A stretch of DNA of 64,000 nt from positions 727,130-791,129 of the forward strand of contig NZ_CP061313.1 in the NCBI RefSeq assembly GCF_018688235.1. Reading direction: 5' to 3'. Within the stretch, counting starts at the first letter, position 1. Each line of letters begins with the position of its first letter. The notes beneath the pieces were generated by a model, which saw only the letters and a list, made by a program, of their open reading frames with translations, did not search any database and was not told the origin of the DNA. Below, piece by piece: positions 15,212 through 24,968 of this stretch. Origin of the DNA: Polynucleobacter sp. AP-Nino-20-G2 (GTDB taxonomy: Bacteria > Pseudomonadota > Gammaproteobacteria > Burkholderiales > Burkholderiaceae). The position numbers and the translations under genes were made by a program.

Positions 15212-16210
15212 ATGATCAATAAATCCCCTCGGTGGATTTTGCGCAGTTTCGCTTTCTTGGCGATAGGTGTGTTTAGCGCATTACCTTTTTCTGCGAGCGC
15301 TCAACAAAACTTTCCAAGCAAGCCGATTCGTTTGATTGTTGGTTTCGCTCCTGGTGGCGGTACTGATATCGTGGCTCGCGCGATCGCCCCTAAGATGGGT
15401 GAGATCTTGGGTCAAAGTGTGATTGTGGAAAACAAATCTGGTGCTGCGGGAACGATTGCCGCTGATCAAGTATCAAAGTCCGCGCCTGATGGTTACACCT
15501 TGTTGGTTGGACACTCTAATTCCAATGCGATTGCCCCATTTGTTTTGCCTAATGTTCCCTACAATGCGGCTGTAGATTTCACGCCAATTACCTACCTTGG
15601 CTATGTGCCGAATGTCTTGGTTGTAAAGGCCTCTTTGCCCGTGAATTCTGTTGCCCAGTTGATTGCTTTGGCTAAAGCCAATCCCGGTCAAATGACTTAT
15701 GGCTCATCTGGAATTGGAAGTACTCAGCATTTGGCTGGCGCTCTCTTTGCCAAGATTGCAGGTATTGAGTTAAATCATGTTCCTTACAAGGGCAGTGGTC
15801 AGGCTATTATCGATTTGCTTGGTGGCCAAATCACGATGAACTTCGATACGCTACCGCCAAACTTGCAGCAGATAAAAGATGGCAGCCTCAAGGCTTTAGC
15901 GATTTCAACACCTAAACGTCTCTCCATTCTGCCAAATGTCCCCACATTCAATGAGGTGGGTATCAAAGGTTTTGATGTGACCAATTGGTATTCCGTTATG
16001 GGGCCTAAGGGCATGGATCCGGCGGTAGTTAATAAAATCGATCAGGCGGTAAAAGCGGCGATGGCTGATCCTCAGATTAAAAAGACTTTAGATTCGCAAG
16101 GCTTGCAGCCTGAAGGCCCTGCAACTCCAGCGGCATTTAGTTTGTTTTTGGCTGGCGAGTTGGCTAAATACCAACGCTTAGTGAAGAGCTTAAATATCAA
16201 GGCTGAGTAA
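15212..16210 (+). CDS. Bug-family (TctC-like) periplasmic solute-binding protein
   Basis: This 332-residue protein has a cleavable signal peptide ending ASA near residue 28. The mature N-terminus ([20 protein letters not shown]) is the hallmark of the Bug family common in Burkholderiales. Bug proteins bind carboxylates or related small ligands for TctAB-type tripartite transporters; no TctA/TctB genes are nearby. ATG 15212 has GGAGA at 15203-15207. The divergent CoA-transferase suggests the ligand is an organic acid, which is inference. Confidence 0.9.
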   Translation: MINKSPRWILRSFAFLAIGVFSALPFSASAQQNFPSKPIRLIVGFAPGGGTDIVARAIAPKMGEILGQSVIVENKSGAAGTIAADQVSKSAPDGYTLLVGHSNSNAIAPFVLPNVPYNAAVDFTPITYLGYVPNVLVVKASLPVNSVAQLIALAKANPGQMTYGSSGIGSTQHLAGALFAKIAGIELNHVPYKGSGQAIIDLLGGQITMNFDTLPPNLQQIKDGSLKALAISTPKRLSILPNVPTFNEVGIKGFDVTNWYSVMGPKGMDPAVVNKIDQAVKAAMADPQIKKTLDSQGLQPEGPATPAAFSLFLAGELAKYQRLVKSLNIKAE

Positions 16211-16255
16211 TTTCCAGTATTTACGAAATAAGCTCAACCCCAATACAATCTTTTT

Positions 16256-16287
16256 AACCCTCTCTCGTTCATGAGGGAGGGTTTTTT
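16256..16287 (+). terminator. Rho-independent terminator after the Bug protein gene
   Basis: AACCCTCTCTC (16256-16266) pairs with GAGGGAGGGTT (16273-16283) with one mismatch, followed by a run of six T (16282-16287). It lies directly in front of the crotonase-family gene, whose ATG is only a few bases further on. Confidence 0.85.
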
Positions 16288-16292
16288 ATTCC

Positions 16293-17096
16293 ATGACATC
16301 TAATCCATCTATTTCTCCTGAGCACGTTGCCGAAGTTCGATGCGAGCTTAGCGATGGTATTGCGTACATTACCTTTGATCACGTTGCCGCCAGAAATGCG
16401 ATGACGGTAGGTATGTATCACAGTTTGAAAACCATTTGCCAAGACCTAGCTCAGAATCCTTTGGCGCGCGTGGTGATTTTGCGTGGTGCGGGCGGGAAGT
16501 CATTCGTCTCGGGTAGTGATATTGCGCAGTTTTCCAGCTTTAGGTCTGGGGATGATGGAATTCGTTATGAAGAAGGTATTGATGACTACTTGGCGCCGCT
16601 GGCCATGTTGCCGATTCCGACCATTGCGGTGATCGATGCAATGGCGGTTGGCGGCGGCTTAGCTATTGCGAGTTGTTGTGACTTCAGAATCTCTACTCCC
16701 GACGCTAGGTTTGGTGTGCCGATTGCGAAGACTTTGGGGAATTGCTTATCAGCAAGCAATGTTGCATGGTTAGTAGCTCACTTAGGTGTCAATATAGTAA
16801 AACGCATGCTGTTATTGGCTGAATTGGTTTTGGCTCCAGAGTTGCTAAAGACGGGTTATCTCACGGCCACTTATCCAGCAGAGAATTTGGAGTTGCATGC
16901 ACGTCAGCTGGCTGAGCGTTTGATGGGTCTTGCACCTATCACCCAAAAATCGAGCAAGCTAGTGCTAGCGCGCATCATAAAAAACAATCTACCTGACTGC
17001 AGCGATCTCATTCGAGAGTGCTACGGGAGTGAGGACTTTAAGAATGGGGTGACCGCATTCTTGGACGGCAAACCGCCAGTTTGGATTGGTAAGTAA
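16293..17096 (+). CDS. Crotonase-superfamily protein (enoyl-CoA hydratase/isomerase-like)
   Basis: This 267-residue protein has the crotonase fold: SGSDIAQFS (oxyanion/CoA loop) and AVGGGLAIASCCDFRIS. In classical enoyl-CoA hydratase the two catalytic glutamates lie in GGGCE.A and in the QPE segment. Here the equivalents read GGGLA and VPI, so both appear replaced. The protein is therefore unlikely to be an ordinary hydratase and may catalyse another CoA-thioester reaction. The ATG sits 6 bp after the upstream terminator, so the message would have a very short leader or the transcript must read through. Its function is not assigned. Confidence 0.82.
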   Translation: MTSNPSISPEHVAEVRCELSDGIAYITFDHVAARNAMTVGMYHSLKTICQDLAQNPLARVVILRGAGGKSFVSGSDIAQFSSFRSGDDGIRYEEGIDDYLAPLAMLPIPTIAVIDAMAVGGGLAIASCCDFRISTPDARFGVPIAKTLGNCLSASNVAWLVAHLGVNIVKRMLLLAELVLAPELLKTGYLTATYPAENLELHARQLAERLMGLAPITQKSSKLVLARIIKNNLPDCSDLIRECYGSEDFKNGVTAFLDGKPPVWIGK

Positions 17097-17108
17097 GTTT
17101 TTCTTAAT

Positions 17109-18326
17109 CTAGAGAAACATTTCTTGGAGGTTATTGAGATAGCGCAAGCCTTGTTCAGTAGCCTTCAGCTTGCTCGGATTTGAATCCAACAACCCTTTTT
17201 TGCTTGCCTCATCCAATCCTTTGGATACTGTGCTGAGTGCTAAGCCGGTGCGTTCGCAATAGGTATGGGTGTCCACGCCATCCGTCAGGCGTAAAGCGTT
17301 GAGCATGAATTCAAAAGGAAGGTCTTTCGCGGGAATCTCTCTGGATTCAATCAATGCATTCCCTTTGGTTTCCATTGCTTCCATATAGGCTTCTGGATGA
17401 CGTTCTCTCACTTGCCTTGTAATCTTGTCTGGAAAAGAAATCTTGCCATGGGCGCCAGCACCAATTCCGATGTAGTCGCCAAAGCGCCAGTAATTGAGAT
17501 TGTGTTTGCACTCCTGATTTTTTTTAGCGTAGGCAGATACTTCATAGCGTTGATAACCGGCTTGCTCCAAGAGCGCGAGATTTTGTTCAAAAATCGCATC
17601 TATCTCATCTTCATTGGGAAGTTTTGGCGGGAAGTTCGCAAAGTAAGTATTGGGTTCGAGGGTCAGGTTGTAAAACGATAAGTGAGGCGTCTTGAAGGAG
17701 AGGGCGGTTTCAATATCGGCTTTTGCGGCAGTCAAACTTTGATTGGGTAGGCCATACATTAAGTCGAGATTGACCGATTTGAAGTGTTCCAAGGCGATCT
17801 TGATGGCGTGCTTTGCTTCTGCGCCGTTATGAATGCGTCCCAAGGCCTTGAGTTGCTCATCTTGAAAGCTCTGTATGCCTAGGGATACGCGATTAATGCC
17901 GGATCTGGCAAAAGCAGCAAACTTTTCCGTCTCCACTGATCCAGGATTGGCTTCCATTGTGATTTCACAATTGGGTTCTAAGTTGACGCGCGCTCTGGTG
18001 GCAGAGAGTAATTCATCCATGCCATGAGGTGATAGCAGGCTAGGAGTGCCGCCACCAATAAAAATACTATGCACCTGTCGACCCCAAGTGCGTGGCAACT
18101 CGGTTTCGAGATCGGCAATGAGTGCTTTGATATAGCGTACTTCGTCAAAGCCGCCGCCAGGCCCTTTGCTATCTTTTACTTGATGTGAATTAAAGTCGCA
18201 GTAAGGACACTTCTTTTCGCACCAGGGGAAGTGAATATACAAAGACAGTAGAGGTAATGCCTTTAACGCAGGCTGTTGGCCCAAGGCAGGTTGAAGAGAA
18301 TTAAACACGGCTTTGTAATTGTGCAA
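17109..18326 (-). CDS. hemW: HemW, radical SAM family heme chaperone
   Basis: This 405-residue protein has the radical SAM cluster motif CEKKCPYC (Cys36, 40 and 43), followed by DFNSH, the HemW variant. Further marks are FIGGGTPSLL, EANPGSVE and VSLGIQSF. HemW binds heme and helps insert it into respiratory proteins; it resembles HemN but lacks coproporphyrinogen oxidase activity in characterised cases. It overlaps rdgB by 26 bp and belongs to the rph-rdgB-hemW unit. Its end is convergent with the crotonase-like gene. Confidence 0.93.
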   Translation of the reverse strand: MHNYKAVFNSLQPALGQQPALKALPLLSLYIHFPWCEKKCPYCDFNSHQVKDSKGPGGGFDEVRYIKALIADLETELPRTWGRQVHSIFIGGGTPSLLSPHGMDELLSATRARVNLEPNCEITMEANPGSVETEKFAAFARSGINRVSLGIQSFQDEQLKALGRIHNGAEAKHAIKIALEHFKSVNLDLMYGLPNQSLTAAKADIETALSFKTPHLSFYNLTLEPNTYFANFPPKLPNEDEIDAIFEQNLALLEQAGYQRYEVSAYAKKNQECKHNLNYWRFGDYIGIGAGAHGKISFPDKITRQVRERHPEAYMEAMETKGNALIESREIPAKDLPFEFMLNALRLTDGVDTHTYCERTGLALSTVSKGLDEASKKGLLDSNPSKLKATEQGLRYLNNLQEMFL

Positions 18327-18897
18327 TGAGTTCGCGTAAGGCTTGACCGCGGTGGCTGATGAGATTTTTCTCAGACGGCTCTAGTTCAGCAGCAGTGCTG
18401 TCAAGCTCAGGCAAAAAGAAGTGTGGATCATACCCAAATCCATGATTACCTCTGGGCTCATCAATCACTTGACCATACCAGCGCGTTTGCACAATGAGTG
18501 GCTCTGGATCATTAGCGCTATTGACCATCACGAGTGCGCAAACATAATGCGCTCCACGATCCGTTTTGCCTTGCAAAGCTTCAATCAGTTTCCGATTGTT
18601 CGCTGTGTTGTCGCCATCAAGCCCCGCGTAGCGGGCAGAGAAAACTCCAGGCTCTCCATTTAAGGCGTGCGCACAAATTCCCGAGTCGTCAGCTAGTGCA
18701 GGCAAGCTACTCGCAGCGCTGGCATGGCGTGCTTTCGCCAAAGCATTCTCCACAAAGGTCAAGTGCGGCTCTTCTGCGGATGGAATGCCTAGATCCCCTT
18801 GGGGAATTACTTGAAAATGAAATGGCGCCAGCAGTTCTTGAAACTCGCGAACCTTGCCAGCATTGTTAGAGGCGAGAACCAGCTTTTGCACCATCAT
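18301..18897 (-). CDS. rdgB: RdgB/HAM1 non-canonical purine NTP pyrophosphatase (dITP/XTP)
   Basis: This 198-residue protein starts KLVLASNNAGKVREF, the nucleotide-binding N-terminus, with ALADDSGICAHAL and FSARYAG in the middle and SHRGQALREL near the C-terminus, all typical of the family. It hydrolyses dITP, dXTP and ITP to monophosphates, cleaning the nucleotide pool. It lies 3 bp downstream of rph and overlaps hemW, so all three are co-transcribed. Confidence 0.95.
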   Translation of the reverse strand: MMVQKLVLASNNAGKVREFQELLAPFHFQVIPQGDLGIPSAEEPHLTFVENALAKARHASAASSLPALADDSGICAHALNGEPGVFSARYAGLDGDNTANNRKLIEALQGKTDRGAHYVCALVMVNSANDPEPLIVQTRWYGQVIDEPRGNHGFGYDPHFFLPELDSTAAELEPSEKNLISHRGQALRELIAQLQSRV

Positions 18898-18900
18898 CCC

Positions 18901-19632
18901 TTAGTTGAAAGCTTCTTTTTGTAATTGGGTTAAATCACGAATACCTGCTTTCGCAAGATCGAGTAATGCGTTTAATTCATCACGAGAAAATGCTGCGCCT
19001 TCGGCAGTGCCTTGCACTTCAATCATGCCGCCCTTACCAGTCATGACGACATTCATATCTGTATCACATGAAGAATCTTCTGGATAATCCAAATCGAGCA
19101 CGGGTACGCCGTGATAGATGCCTACGGAAATCGCAGCAACACTATCAATGATAGGGTCAGCCTTTAGCGCGCCGCTTGCGAGGAGGGTATTGATGGCATC
19201 ACGTGCAGCAACATAGGCGCCCGTGATGGATGCAGTTCTTGTTCCGCCATCGGCTTGCAATACATCGCAATCCAAATGAATGGTGCGTTCGCCCAGGATC
19301 TTTAAATCAAAGACGCTACGCATAGCGCGACCGATCAAACGTTGGATCTCCTGGGTGCGACCAGATTGTTTGCCGCGAGCCGCTTCACGATCGCTGCGGG
19401 TGTGCGTAGAGCGGGGCAGCATGCCATATTCCGCGGTTACCCAACCTTCGCCGGAGCCCTTTTTGTGGGGAGGTACCTTTTCCAGGACGCTGGCTGTACA
19501 CAGTACCTTGGTATCTCCGAAGGCAATCAGAACCGAGCCTTCTGCGTGCTTGGTAAAGGCGCGACTAATACTAATGGGGCGCAATTCAGTTGCGGTTCGG
19601 CCGCTAGGGCGGGTGATGTTGGCTTTGCTCAT
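18901..19632 (-). CDS. rph: Ribonuclease PH
   Basis: This 243-residue phosphorolytic 3'-5' exoribonuclease trims tRNA 3' ends. It starts [20 protein letters not shown], with [40 protein letters not shown] and [21 protein letters not shown] as recognisable family blocks, and ends in the [11 protein letters not shown] helix. It is the first gene of the minus-strand rph-rdgB-hemW unit and is divergent from yicC, with 32 bp between the start codons. Confidence 0.96.
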   Translation of the reverse strand: MSKANITRPSGRTATELRPISISRAFTKHAEGSVLIAFGDTKVLCTASVLEKVPPHKKGSGEGWVTAEYGMLPRSTHTRSDREAARGKQSGRTQEIQRLIGRAMRSVFDLKILGERTIHLDCDVLQADGGTRTASITGAYVAARDAINTLLASGALKADPIIDSVAAISVGIYHGVPVLDLDYPEDSSCDTDMNVVMTGKGGMIEVQGTAEGAAFSRDELNALLDLAKAGIRDLTQLQKEAFN

Positions 19633-19664
19633 GGGGTGTGGTCCTAAAGATCTACAATGTCCAT

Positions 19665-20594
19665 ATGATATCGAGCATGACTGGTTATGGCAGCGCTTCT
19701 TGCCAAGTCTCCCTGGGAGCTGGTGTAGTTGCTGATCTGCAGGTGGAATGTCGGGCTGTCAATAGCCGCTTTCTGGATTTAGGCTTTCGTCTTCCGGACG
19801 AGTGTCGTGGGGCTGAGCCAGCGCTTCGCGAAATGGCTACCCAAAGCTTGTCGCGAGGCAAGGTGGAGTTCCGTGCCGCTTGGCGGGTGAATTCTGGTGC
19901 TGCAGGAGCCGCTAAGACTAATCCTCATGCTCTGGGAGCCCTCAATAAGGATCGCCTAGACGCCTTGTACACCCTCCAGGAAAAAGCCCAAGGATCTTTC
20001 CCCAAGGCGCAAGAGCTGACCATGGCTGATATTTTGCGTTGGCCTGGCATTGTTTCTGAGCCCAGAGGCGAGGAAGAGGGTTGGATTGCCGCAACTGTAG
20101 AGGCAGCTCGAGCAGCTTTGGCTGCTTTGATGGATAGTCGCCATGCAGAAGGTAAGGCGCTAGTTACGGTTCTGACCAACATCACCACGAAGATGCGTGA
20201 AATTGTGAAAACAATTGAACCAAAGGTGCCTGGGTACGTGGCGCAATATCAAGAAAAGCTGACTGAGCGCTTGTCCGAAGCCTTGGCTAGCCAGGAGCAA
20301 TCTAAGGGCGGCACAGAGTTGATGGAGCGCATTCGCCAAGAGGTCGTGCTGTATGCGGTACGGATTGATGTTGCAGAAGAATTCGCCCGTTTAAAGACTC
20401 ATCTTCAGGCTGTGGACAACGCTCTGACAGGCAAAGGACCGGTTGGTAAGCGTTTAGACTTTCTCATGCAGGAGCTTAATCGTGAGGCCAATACGCTGAG
20501 CTCCAAATCGGTTTCAGAAGAATGTACGCAAGCGGCTTTAGAGCTCAAACTCTTGATTGAGCAGATGCGTGAACAAGTGCAAAATTTAGAGTAA
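19665..20594 (+). CDS. yicC: YicC-family endoribonuclease-like protein
   Basis: This 309-residue protein starts [11 protein letters not shown], the diagnostic YicC N-terminus, and has [18 protein letters not shown] and a C-terminal [20 protein letters not shown] block. YicC proteins are stress-associated and relatives have been shown to act as endoribonucleases. ATG 19665 is chosen over the upstream 19638 because homologues begin at MISSMTGYG. It leads the yicC-gmk-rpoZ-spoT run and faces rph on the opposite strand. Confidence 0.93.
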   Translation: MISSMTGYGSASCQVSLGAGVVADLQVECRAVNSRFLDLGFRLPDECRGAEPALREMATQSLSRGKVEFRAAWRVNSGAAGAAKTNPHALGALNKDRLDALYTLQEKAQGSFPKAQELTMADILRWPGIVSEPRGEEEGWIAATVEAARAALAALMDSRHAEGKALVTVLTNITTKMREIVKTIEPKVPGYVAQYQEKLTERLSEALASQEQSKGGTELMERIRQEVVLYAVRIDVAEEFARLKTHLQAVDNALTGKGPVGKRLDFLMQELNREANTLSSKSVSEECTQAALELKLLIEQMREQVQNLE

Positions 20595-20612
20595 TCATTA
20601 CCAATACCAATC

Positions 20613-21266
20613 ATGATGGCTAGCCCTAAACCCAAAGCAAATTTATCTCCAGCCTATCAAGGCAGTATGTTGATGATTGTGGCGCCATCTGGAGCCGGCA
20701 AATCTTCTTTGGTAAATGCCTTGCTTCAAGAAGATGCTGCTTTGAAGTTATCCCTATCAACGACTACGCGCGCACCAAGGCCAGGTGAAGTAGATGGCAA
20801 GGATTACCGCTTTGTCGCTAGAGAAGAATTTATTACGGAGCGCGATCAGGGAAATTTCTTGGAATACGCCGAAGTGCATGGAAATTTTTATGGGACTTCC
20901 CGAGCATGGATTGAAGCCCAAATGAAGACCGGGCGCGATGTCATGTTAGAGATTGATTGGCAGGGCGCTCAACAGATTCGGCAAATTATTCCTGAGGTGC
21001 AATGGATTTTTATTTTCCCGCCCTCAATTGAGGCTCTAGAGGAGCGTTTGCGCAAAAGAGGGCAGGATGACGAGGCGACCATTCAAAGACGCTTGGCGGC
21101 AGCGCATGTAGAGCTCCAGCATGCCCACGAGGCGGATTTCATTGTGGTGAATGATGATTTTGAGCAGGCCTTGACCGATTTACGACATGTGGTCGCTGCC
21201 AGCCGTCTCCGCTCAGGCCCGATTATGGCTCGCAACCCCGCGCTTTTAAGGCGTCTTGGGGTCTAA
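20613..21266 (+). CDS. gmk: Guanylate kinase
   Basis: It phosphorylates GMP to GDP. The 217-residue protein has the P-loop [10 protein letters not shown] at about 24-33, [18 protein letters not shown] for GMP binding, and [11 protein letters not shown]. It lies 18 bp after yicC and just before rpoZ and spoT, so GDP/GTP supply, the omega subunit and ppGpp metabolism share one locus, a common proteobacterial arrangement. ATG 20613 and 20616 are equally possible. Confidence 0.96.
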   Translation: MMASPKPKANLSPAYQGSMLMIVAPSGAGKSSLVNALLQEDAALKLSLSTTTRAPRPGEVDGKDYRFVAREEFITERDQGNFLEYAEVHGNFYGTSRAWIEAQMKTGRDVMLEIDWQGAQQIRQIIPEVQWIFIFPPSIEALEERLRKRGQDDEATIQRRLAAAHVELQHAHEADFIVVNDDFEQALTDLRHVVAASRLRSGPIMARNPALLRRLGV

Positions 21267-21310
21267 TCAGTTATCCTATAGGTATTGAAGCTAAATTAAG
21301 TGAGTCCAGC

Positions 21311-21514
21311 ATGGCCCGTATTACTGTAGAAGATTGTCTAAAAACTATTCCTAATCGTTTTGAACTGGTATTGGCTGCGACTTATCGCGCACGTCAATTG
21401 GTTCAAGGTCACTCCCCACGTGTTGAGTCCAGAGATAAAGCAACTGTAGTTGCGTTACGTGAAGTTGCTGCTGGTGTAACTGACCGTGACATGTTGACCA
21501 AAGTACCTTTGTAA
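21311..21514 (+). CDS. rpoZ: RNA polymerase omega subunit
   Basis: This 67-residue protein starts [20 protein letters not shown], followed by [22 protein letters not shown], the conserved omega core that clamps the beta-prime subunit and forms part of a ppGpp site in E. coli. Its length is slightly shorter than the 91 residues of E. coli omega, as in other betaproteobacteria. It is followed 15 bp later by spoT. Confidence 0.96.
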   Translation: MARITVEDCLKTIPNRFELVLAATYRARQLVQGHSPRVESRDKATVVALREVAAGVTDRDMLTKVPL

Positions 21515-21529
21515 TTTAGGGGTTCCGGT

Positions 21530-23872
21530 GTGGAGCTCCCCTTAGGCGACCCAAACACATCGGACTCTCATGGCCAGGTCTCGCCTAAAGAGACCACCAA
21601 GGGCGATAAGGCATCCATTATTGCCACGCTGTTGGCTCAATCGAGTCGACATTTATTTGGGCCTACCTCTGCGCCCAATCTGCCGCTAAAACACCAGGTT
21701 GTATCCATTGAAGGATTAATTTCTAAGCTTGGCTATCTCAAGCCTGAAGAAATTACGCTCATTAAAAAAGCGTTTCAATTTGCCGATGCCGCTCACTTGG
21801 GTCAATATCGCCATAGCGGCGAGCCTTACATTACTCATCCTGTGGCGGTAGCGGAACTCTGCGCCACTTGGCGCTTGGATGCGCCTTCCATCATGGCCGC
21901 TTTACTGCATGATGTGATCGAGGACACTGGTTGCACTCAGGCGGATCTAGTCGAAAAGTTTGGAAGTAAGGTTGCTGAACTGGTTGAGGGTCTAACCAAG
22001 CTCGATAAGCTGGAGTTTCAGAGTCATGCTGAAGCGCAAGCGGAGAGCTTTCGAAAAATGTTTATGGCGATGGCGCGCGATGTCCGCGTCATTCTGGTTA
22101 AGCTGGCGGACCGCACACATAACATGCGCACCCTGGACGCTGTTCCCATGGAAAAGCGTCGTCGGGTTGCCGCTGAAACCATTGAGATCTATGCGCCGAT
22201 TGCACACCGCCTTGGCCTCAATATTATTTACCGCGATTTACAAGATTTAAGTTTCCGCTTCTCCATGCCAATGCGCTTTAGGGTGATTGAAGGGGCTGTG
22301 AAGAGGGCGCGCGGCAATCGCAAGGAGATGGTCGAAAAGATTCTGCAGAACACTCGTATGGCTTTTGCAAAAGCGAATCTCGAGGTGGATCTGCAGGGTC
22401 GTGAAAAAACACTCTTTAGCATCTACAACAAAATGCGCAGCAAGCATTTGAGTTTCTCTCAGGTGCTCGATGTTTATGCCTTTAGGGTTACTGTTCACTC
22501 TATTGATGAGTGTTATCGCGCTTTAGGTATTTTGCATTCTCTATACAAGCCAATGCCGGGTAAATTCAAGGACTACATTGCTATCCCGAAGCTCAATGGT
22601 TACCAGTCTTTACACACCACCTTGCTAGGGCCTTCAGGCGTGCCGGTGGAGTTTCAGATTCGTACTAGTGATATGCATGCAGTTGCTGAGGCGGGTGTTG
22701 CCGCTCATTGGGCATATAAAGACGGTTCGCCTGATATGAGTGAGGTGCAAAGCCGCGCGCATCAATGGTTGCAATCGTTGATTGATATTCAAGATAGCAG
22801 CGGTGACTCTCAAGAATTCTTAGAGCACGTCAAGATTGATTTGTTCCCTGATGCGGTTTATGTCTTCACTCCGAAGGGGCAGATTAGAGCCTTGCCACGG
22901 GGCGCTACCGCATTAGACTTTGCTTATTCCATTCATAGTGATGTGGGCAATACCTGCGTAGCCGTCAAGATTAATGGCATGCAGCTCCCGTTGCGTAGTG
23001 AACTCAAGAACGGTGACATTATCGAAGTGGTTACCTCGTCTAACTCTCAACCGAATCCTGGCTGGTTGGCTTTCGTGAGAACCGGTAAAGCTCGTGCTTC
23101 GATTCGCCACTCCTTGAAAACGAAACATTATGCAGAGTCATTGCAGTTGGGCGAACGCCTCTTGGCTAGCGCCTTGCGCCAGCAGGGTGTTGATGCTGGA
23201 TTGTTGTCACCAGAGATCTGGGAAAAACTGTTGCATTGGACTGGCGATAAAACGCGCGAAGAAGCTTGCGTCAATATTGCATTGGGCCGTAGATCCGCTC
23301 AAGAGTTGGCGATTCGCTTGAAGATTTTGATTGATGATGAAGGCGGTGATGAGCAAATGCGCTTGGGCGCGGCGGATTGGGTTTCCCCTCAACAGGAGAT
23401 TGCTAGCCATCATCAGCGTCAGGCGATCCTAGTGGATGGTCGCGAAGGAAACTCCATTAGCTTTCAGAGTTGCTGCCACCCCATTCCTGGCGACAATATC
23501 ATTGGCTACCTTGGTAAGGGCGAGGGACTGCAAGTTCACACCAATGACTGCCCGGTAGCTCTTAGGAGGCTTTCTAAAGACAGTGACAAGTGGGTGGAGG
23601 TCGAATGGGGTAAAGAGGTCAATCGTGAGTTTGAAGTAGACCTAGCCATCGATACTCGTCAAGGTAAAGGTGTCTTGGCGAGAGTTGCTAGCAGCGTGAC
23701 TGCAGCCGACTCCAACATCATGAATGTTTCCATGGATGATCGCTACAAAGAGGATGCGGTCACCATACGATTTACGATCCAGGTATTCGACCGACTGCAC
23801 CTTTCTAAGGTGATGCGCAGCCTACGGGCCAACCATGACGTGATGCGTGTGACAAGAACCAGAACGACTTAA
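21530..23872 (+). CDS. spoT: Bifunctional (p)ppGpp synthetase/hydrolase (RSH family)
   Basis: This 780-residue protein has an N-terminal HD hydrolase domain (HDVIEDTG, about 125-132), a synthetase domain with KFKDYIAIPKLNGYQSLHT, a TGS domain (ALPRGATALDFAYSIHSDVG) and a C-terminal ACT domain. The intact HD motif argues for hydrolase activity, so it is of the SpoT/Rel type. It sets ppGpp levels in starvation. The start is GTG 21530, 15 bp after rpoZ, preceded by a G-rich stretch. It is convergent with greB, with an 8-bp gap. Confidence 0.95.
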   Translation: MELPLGDPNTSDSHGQVSPKETTKGDKASIIATLLAQSSRHLFGPTSAPNLPLKHQVVSIEGLISKLGYLKPEEITLIKKAFQFADAAHLGQYRHSGEPYITHPVAVAELCATWRLDAPSIMAALLHDVIEDTGCTQADLVEKFGSKVAELVEGLTKLDKLEFQSHAEAQAESFRKMFMAMARDVRVILVKLADRTHNMRTLDAVPMEKRRRVAAETIEIYAPIAHRLGLNIIYRDLQDLSFRFSMPMRFRVIEGAVKRARGNRKEMVEKILQNTRMAFAKANLEVDLQGREKTLFSIYNKMRSKHLSFSQVLDVYAFRVTVHSIDECYRALGILHSLYKPMPGKFKDYIAIPKLNGYQSLHTTLLGPSGVPVEFQIRTSDMHAVAEAGVAAHWAYKDGSPDMSEVQSRAHQWLQSLIDIQDSSGDSQEFLEHVKIDLFPDAVYVFTPKGQIRALPRGATALDFAYSIHSDVGNTCVAVKINGMQLPLRSELKNGDIIEVVTSSNSQPNPGWLAFVRTGKARASIRHSLKTKHYAESLQLGERLLASALRQQGVDAGLLSPEIWEKLLHWTGDKTREEACVNIALGRRSAQELAIRLKILIDDEGGDEQMRLGAADWVSPQQEIASHHQRQAILVDGREGNSISFQSCCHPIPGDNIIGYLGKGEGLQVHTNDCPVALRRLSKDSDKWVEVEWGKEVNREFEVDLAIDTRQGKGVLARVASSVTAADSNIMNVSMDDRYKEDAVTIRFTIQVFDRLHLSKVMRSLRANHDVMRVTRTRTT

Positions 23873-23880
23873 GTTCCGAT

Positions 23881-24381
23881 TTACAGATATTGAACGTCTA
23901 GAATTTCTATTTCAGTGGGGCCGGTAGGCGTTTGAATCTTGACGCAATCACCCAATCGAGCCTTAATGAGGGCCTTGGCGATAGGGGATACCCAGCTGAC
24001 ATAACCCCTATCTAGGTCGACTTCATCGACTCCTACGATGGTAATGGTGGTTTCTTTGCCGGAATTTGCTCCGTCGACATTGGCATAAGTGACGGTAGCC
24101 CCAAAAAACACCTGTTCAGCGTCAGCTTCCCCCGATTTTCTGGCCAAATTATCGACCACTACGGCAAATTCCAGGCGCTGATTTAGGAAGCGAATTCGGC
24201 GATCAATCTCCCGAAGTCGCTTTTTTCCATAGATATAGTCCCCATTTTCAGAGCGATCCCCGTTCGAAGCAGCCCAGTGCACAACCCTGACAACCTCAGG
24301 CCGGTCAAGGTTCAGGAGCTGTAAAAGCTCACTTTTAATACGTTCATGACCAGCGGGTGTGATGTAGTTCTTCTCTTCCAT
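23881..24381 (-). CDS. greB: Transcription elongation factor GreB
   Basis: This 166-residue protein stimulates transcript cleavage by backtracked RNA polymerase. The N-terminal coiled coil reads NGDRSENGDYIYGKKRLREI, the GreB version of the acidic tip with Asp and Glu, followed by the FKBP-like C-terminal domain (GYVSWVSPIAKALIKA). ATG 24381 is chosen because the family begins with a short tail before ITPAGHERIKSEL; the frame extends upstream to 24570 but that part runs antisense through tRNA-Arg. The start lies 19 bp from the divergent tRNA gene. Confidence 0.95.
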   Translation of the reverse strand: MEEKNYITPAGHERIKSELLQLLNLDRPEVVRVVHWAASNGDRSENGDYIYGKKRLREIDRRIRFLNQRLEFAVVVDNLARKSGEADAEQVFFGATVTYANVDGANSGKETTITIVGVDEVDLDRGYVSWVSPIAKALIKARLGDCVKIQTPTGPTEIEILDVQYL

Positions 24382-24399
24382 GGCATAATTATGGCTGTT

Positions 24400-24476
24400 G
24401 CGGCTGTAGCTCAGCTGGATAGAGTACTTGGCTACGAACCAAGGGGTCGTGGGTTCAATTCCTGCCAGCCGCACCA
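24400..24476 (+). tRNA. tRNA-Arg (anticodon ACG)
   Basis: The 77-nt gene has acceptor arms GCGGCTG/CAGCCGC, D-arm AGCTCAGCTGGAT, anticodon loop CTACGAA giving ACG, T-loop GTTCAATTC and an encoded CCA. Its 3' part (24432-24477) is the attachment core of the adjacent elements and is repeated perfectly at 26699-26744 and in decayed form before 26405. Confidence 0.97.
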
Positions 24477-24477
24477 T
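24432..24477 (+). repeat. Attachment core copy 1 (inside tRNA-Arg)
   Basis: This 46-bp segment, from the anticodon loop through CCA plus one base, is identical to 26699-26744. Identity stops abruptly on both sides. Such 3'-tRNA duplication is the classic mark of integration by a tyrosine recombinase. Confidence 0.85.
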
Positions 24478-24579
24478 TACACGGGACTCTCCGGTCCATG
24501 CAAATTTCGATTTGCACGATATTCGGGGGTTTGCACGATATAAAGTGCCCCAAAGCAGTCGGAACGCCACCTTCGGGTG
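24478..24579 (+). repeat. Left-end repeat A1 with UUCG hairpin and two TGCACGATA motifs
   Basis: It matches 26406-26507 with five substitutions and no indel. It contains a 7-bp stem with TTCG loop, TGCAAAT/ATTTGCA (24499-24516), and TGCACGATA at 24513-24521 and 24532-24540 (19-bp period), then the tRNA terminator. The hairpin and the first motif overlap. Confidence 0.85.
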
Positions 24580-24590
24580 GCGTTTTTTTT
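24564..24590 (+). terminator. Terminator of tRNA-Arg, carried by the left end of E1
   Basis: ACGCCACC (24564-24571), TTCG loop, GGTGGCGT (24576-24583) and a run of eight T (24583-24590) form a textbook terminator. The equivalent in repeat A2 (26492-26515) has lost part of its right arm. Confidence 0.93.
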
Positions 24591-24968
24591 GCCTAGATTT
24601 TGGTGAAATCCTATATAGAAAAAGGCCCCAGGGTAAGATTTTTGCAATCTATTGCATTATTTTTATCAATTGAGTGATTGGTTTTCCCCAAATATTGATG
24701 TTGTTATCCAGGCTTTATCCAAATAGGCAGTAGCGAAAGCTCGGAAAAAAGGTTGAAGGGCTTTGGCTAAGTCTTGTTGCTTTTCGTTGTCAATGTCGAC
24801 CTAGGAGAAGACGATCTTTGGCAGTTGACAGGTCAGAGGCGATTTGAGCTCGAAATCATCTATTTAGATTTACATTGTGACTTCACAGCATTTAAAGCAA
24901 TGGCTTAAATCGGTCTAATATCTAAAATATGGTTTAGGGTATTCATCAAATTCTGTTAGATTGAGAGC
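24591..24968. other. Non-coding stretch between tRNA-Arg terminator and HD-GYP gene
   Basis: These 378 bp are AT-rich and hold no ORF of note, tRNA or hairpin that I can support. The HD-GYP promoter must lie in the distal part. Nothing resembling an integrase remnant was seen. Confidence 0.5.

Noticed and set aside
24382..24570. N-terminal extension of greB through tRNA-Arg
   Set aside because: The extra 63 residues would be antisense tRNA sequence; GreB homologues start at about 24381.
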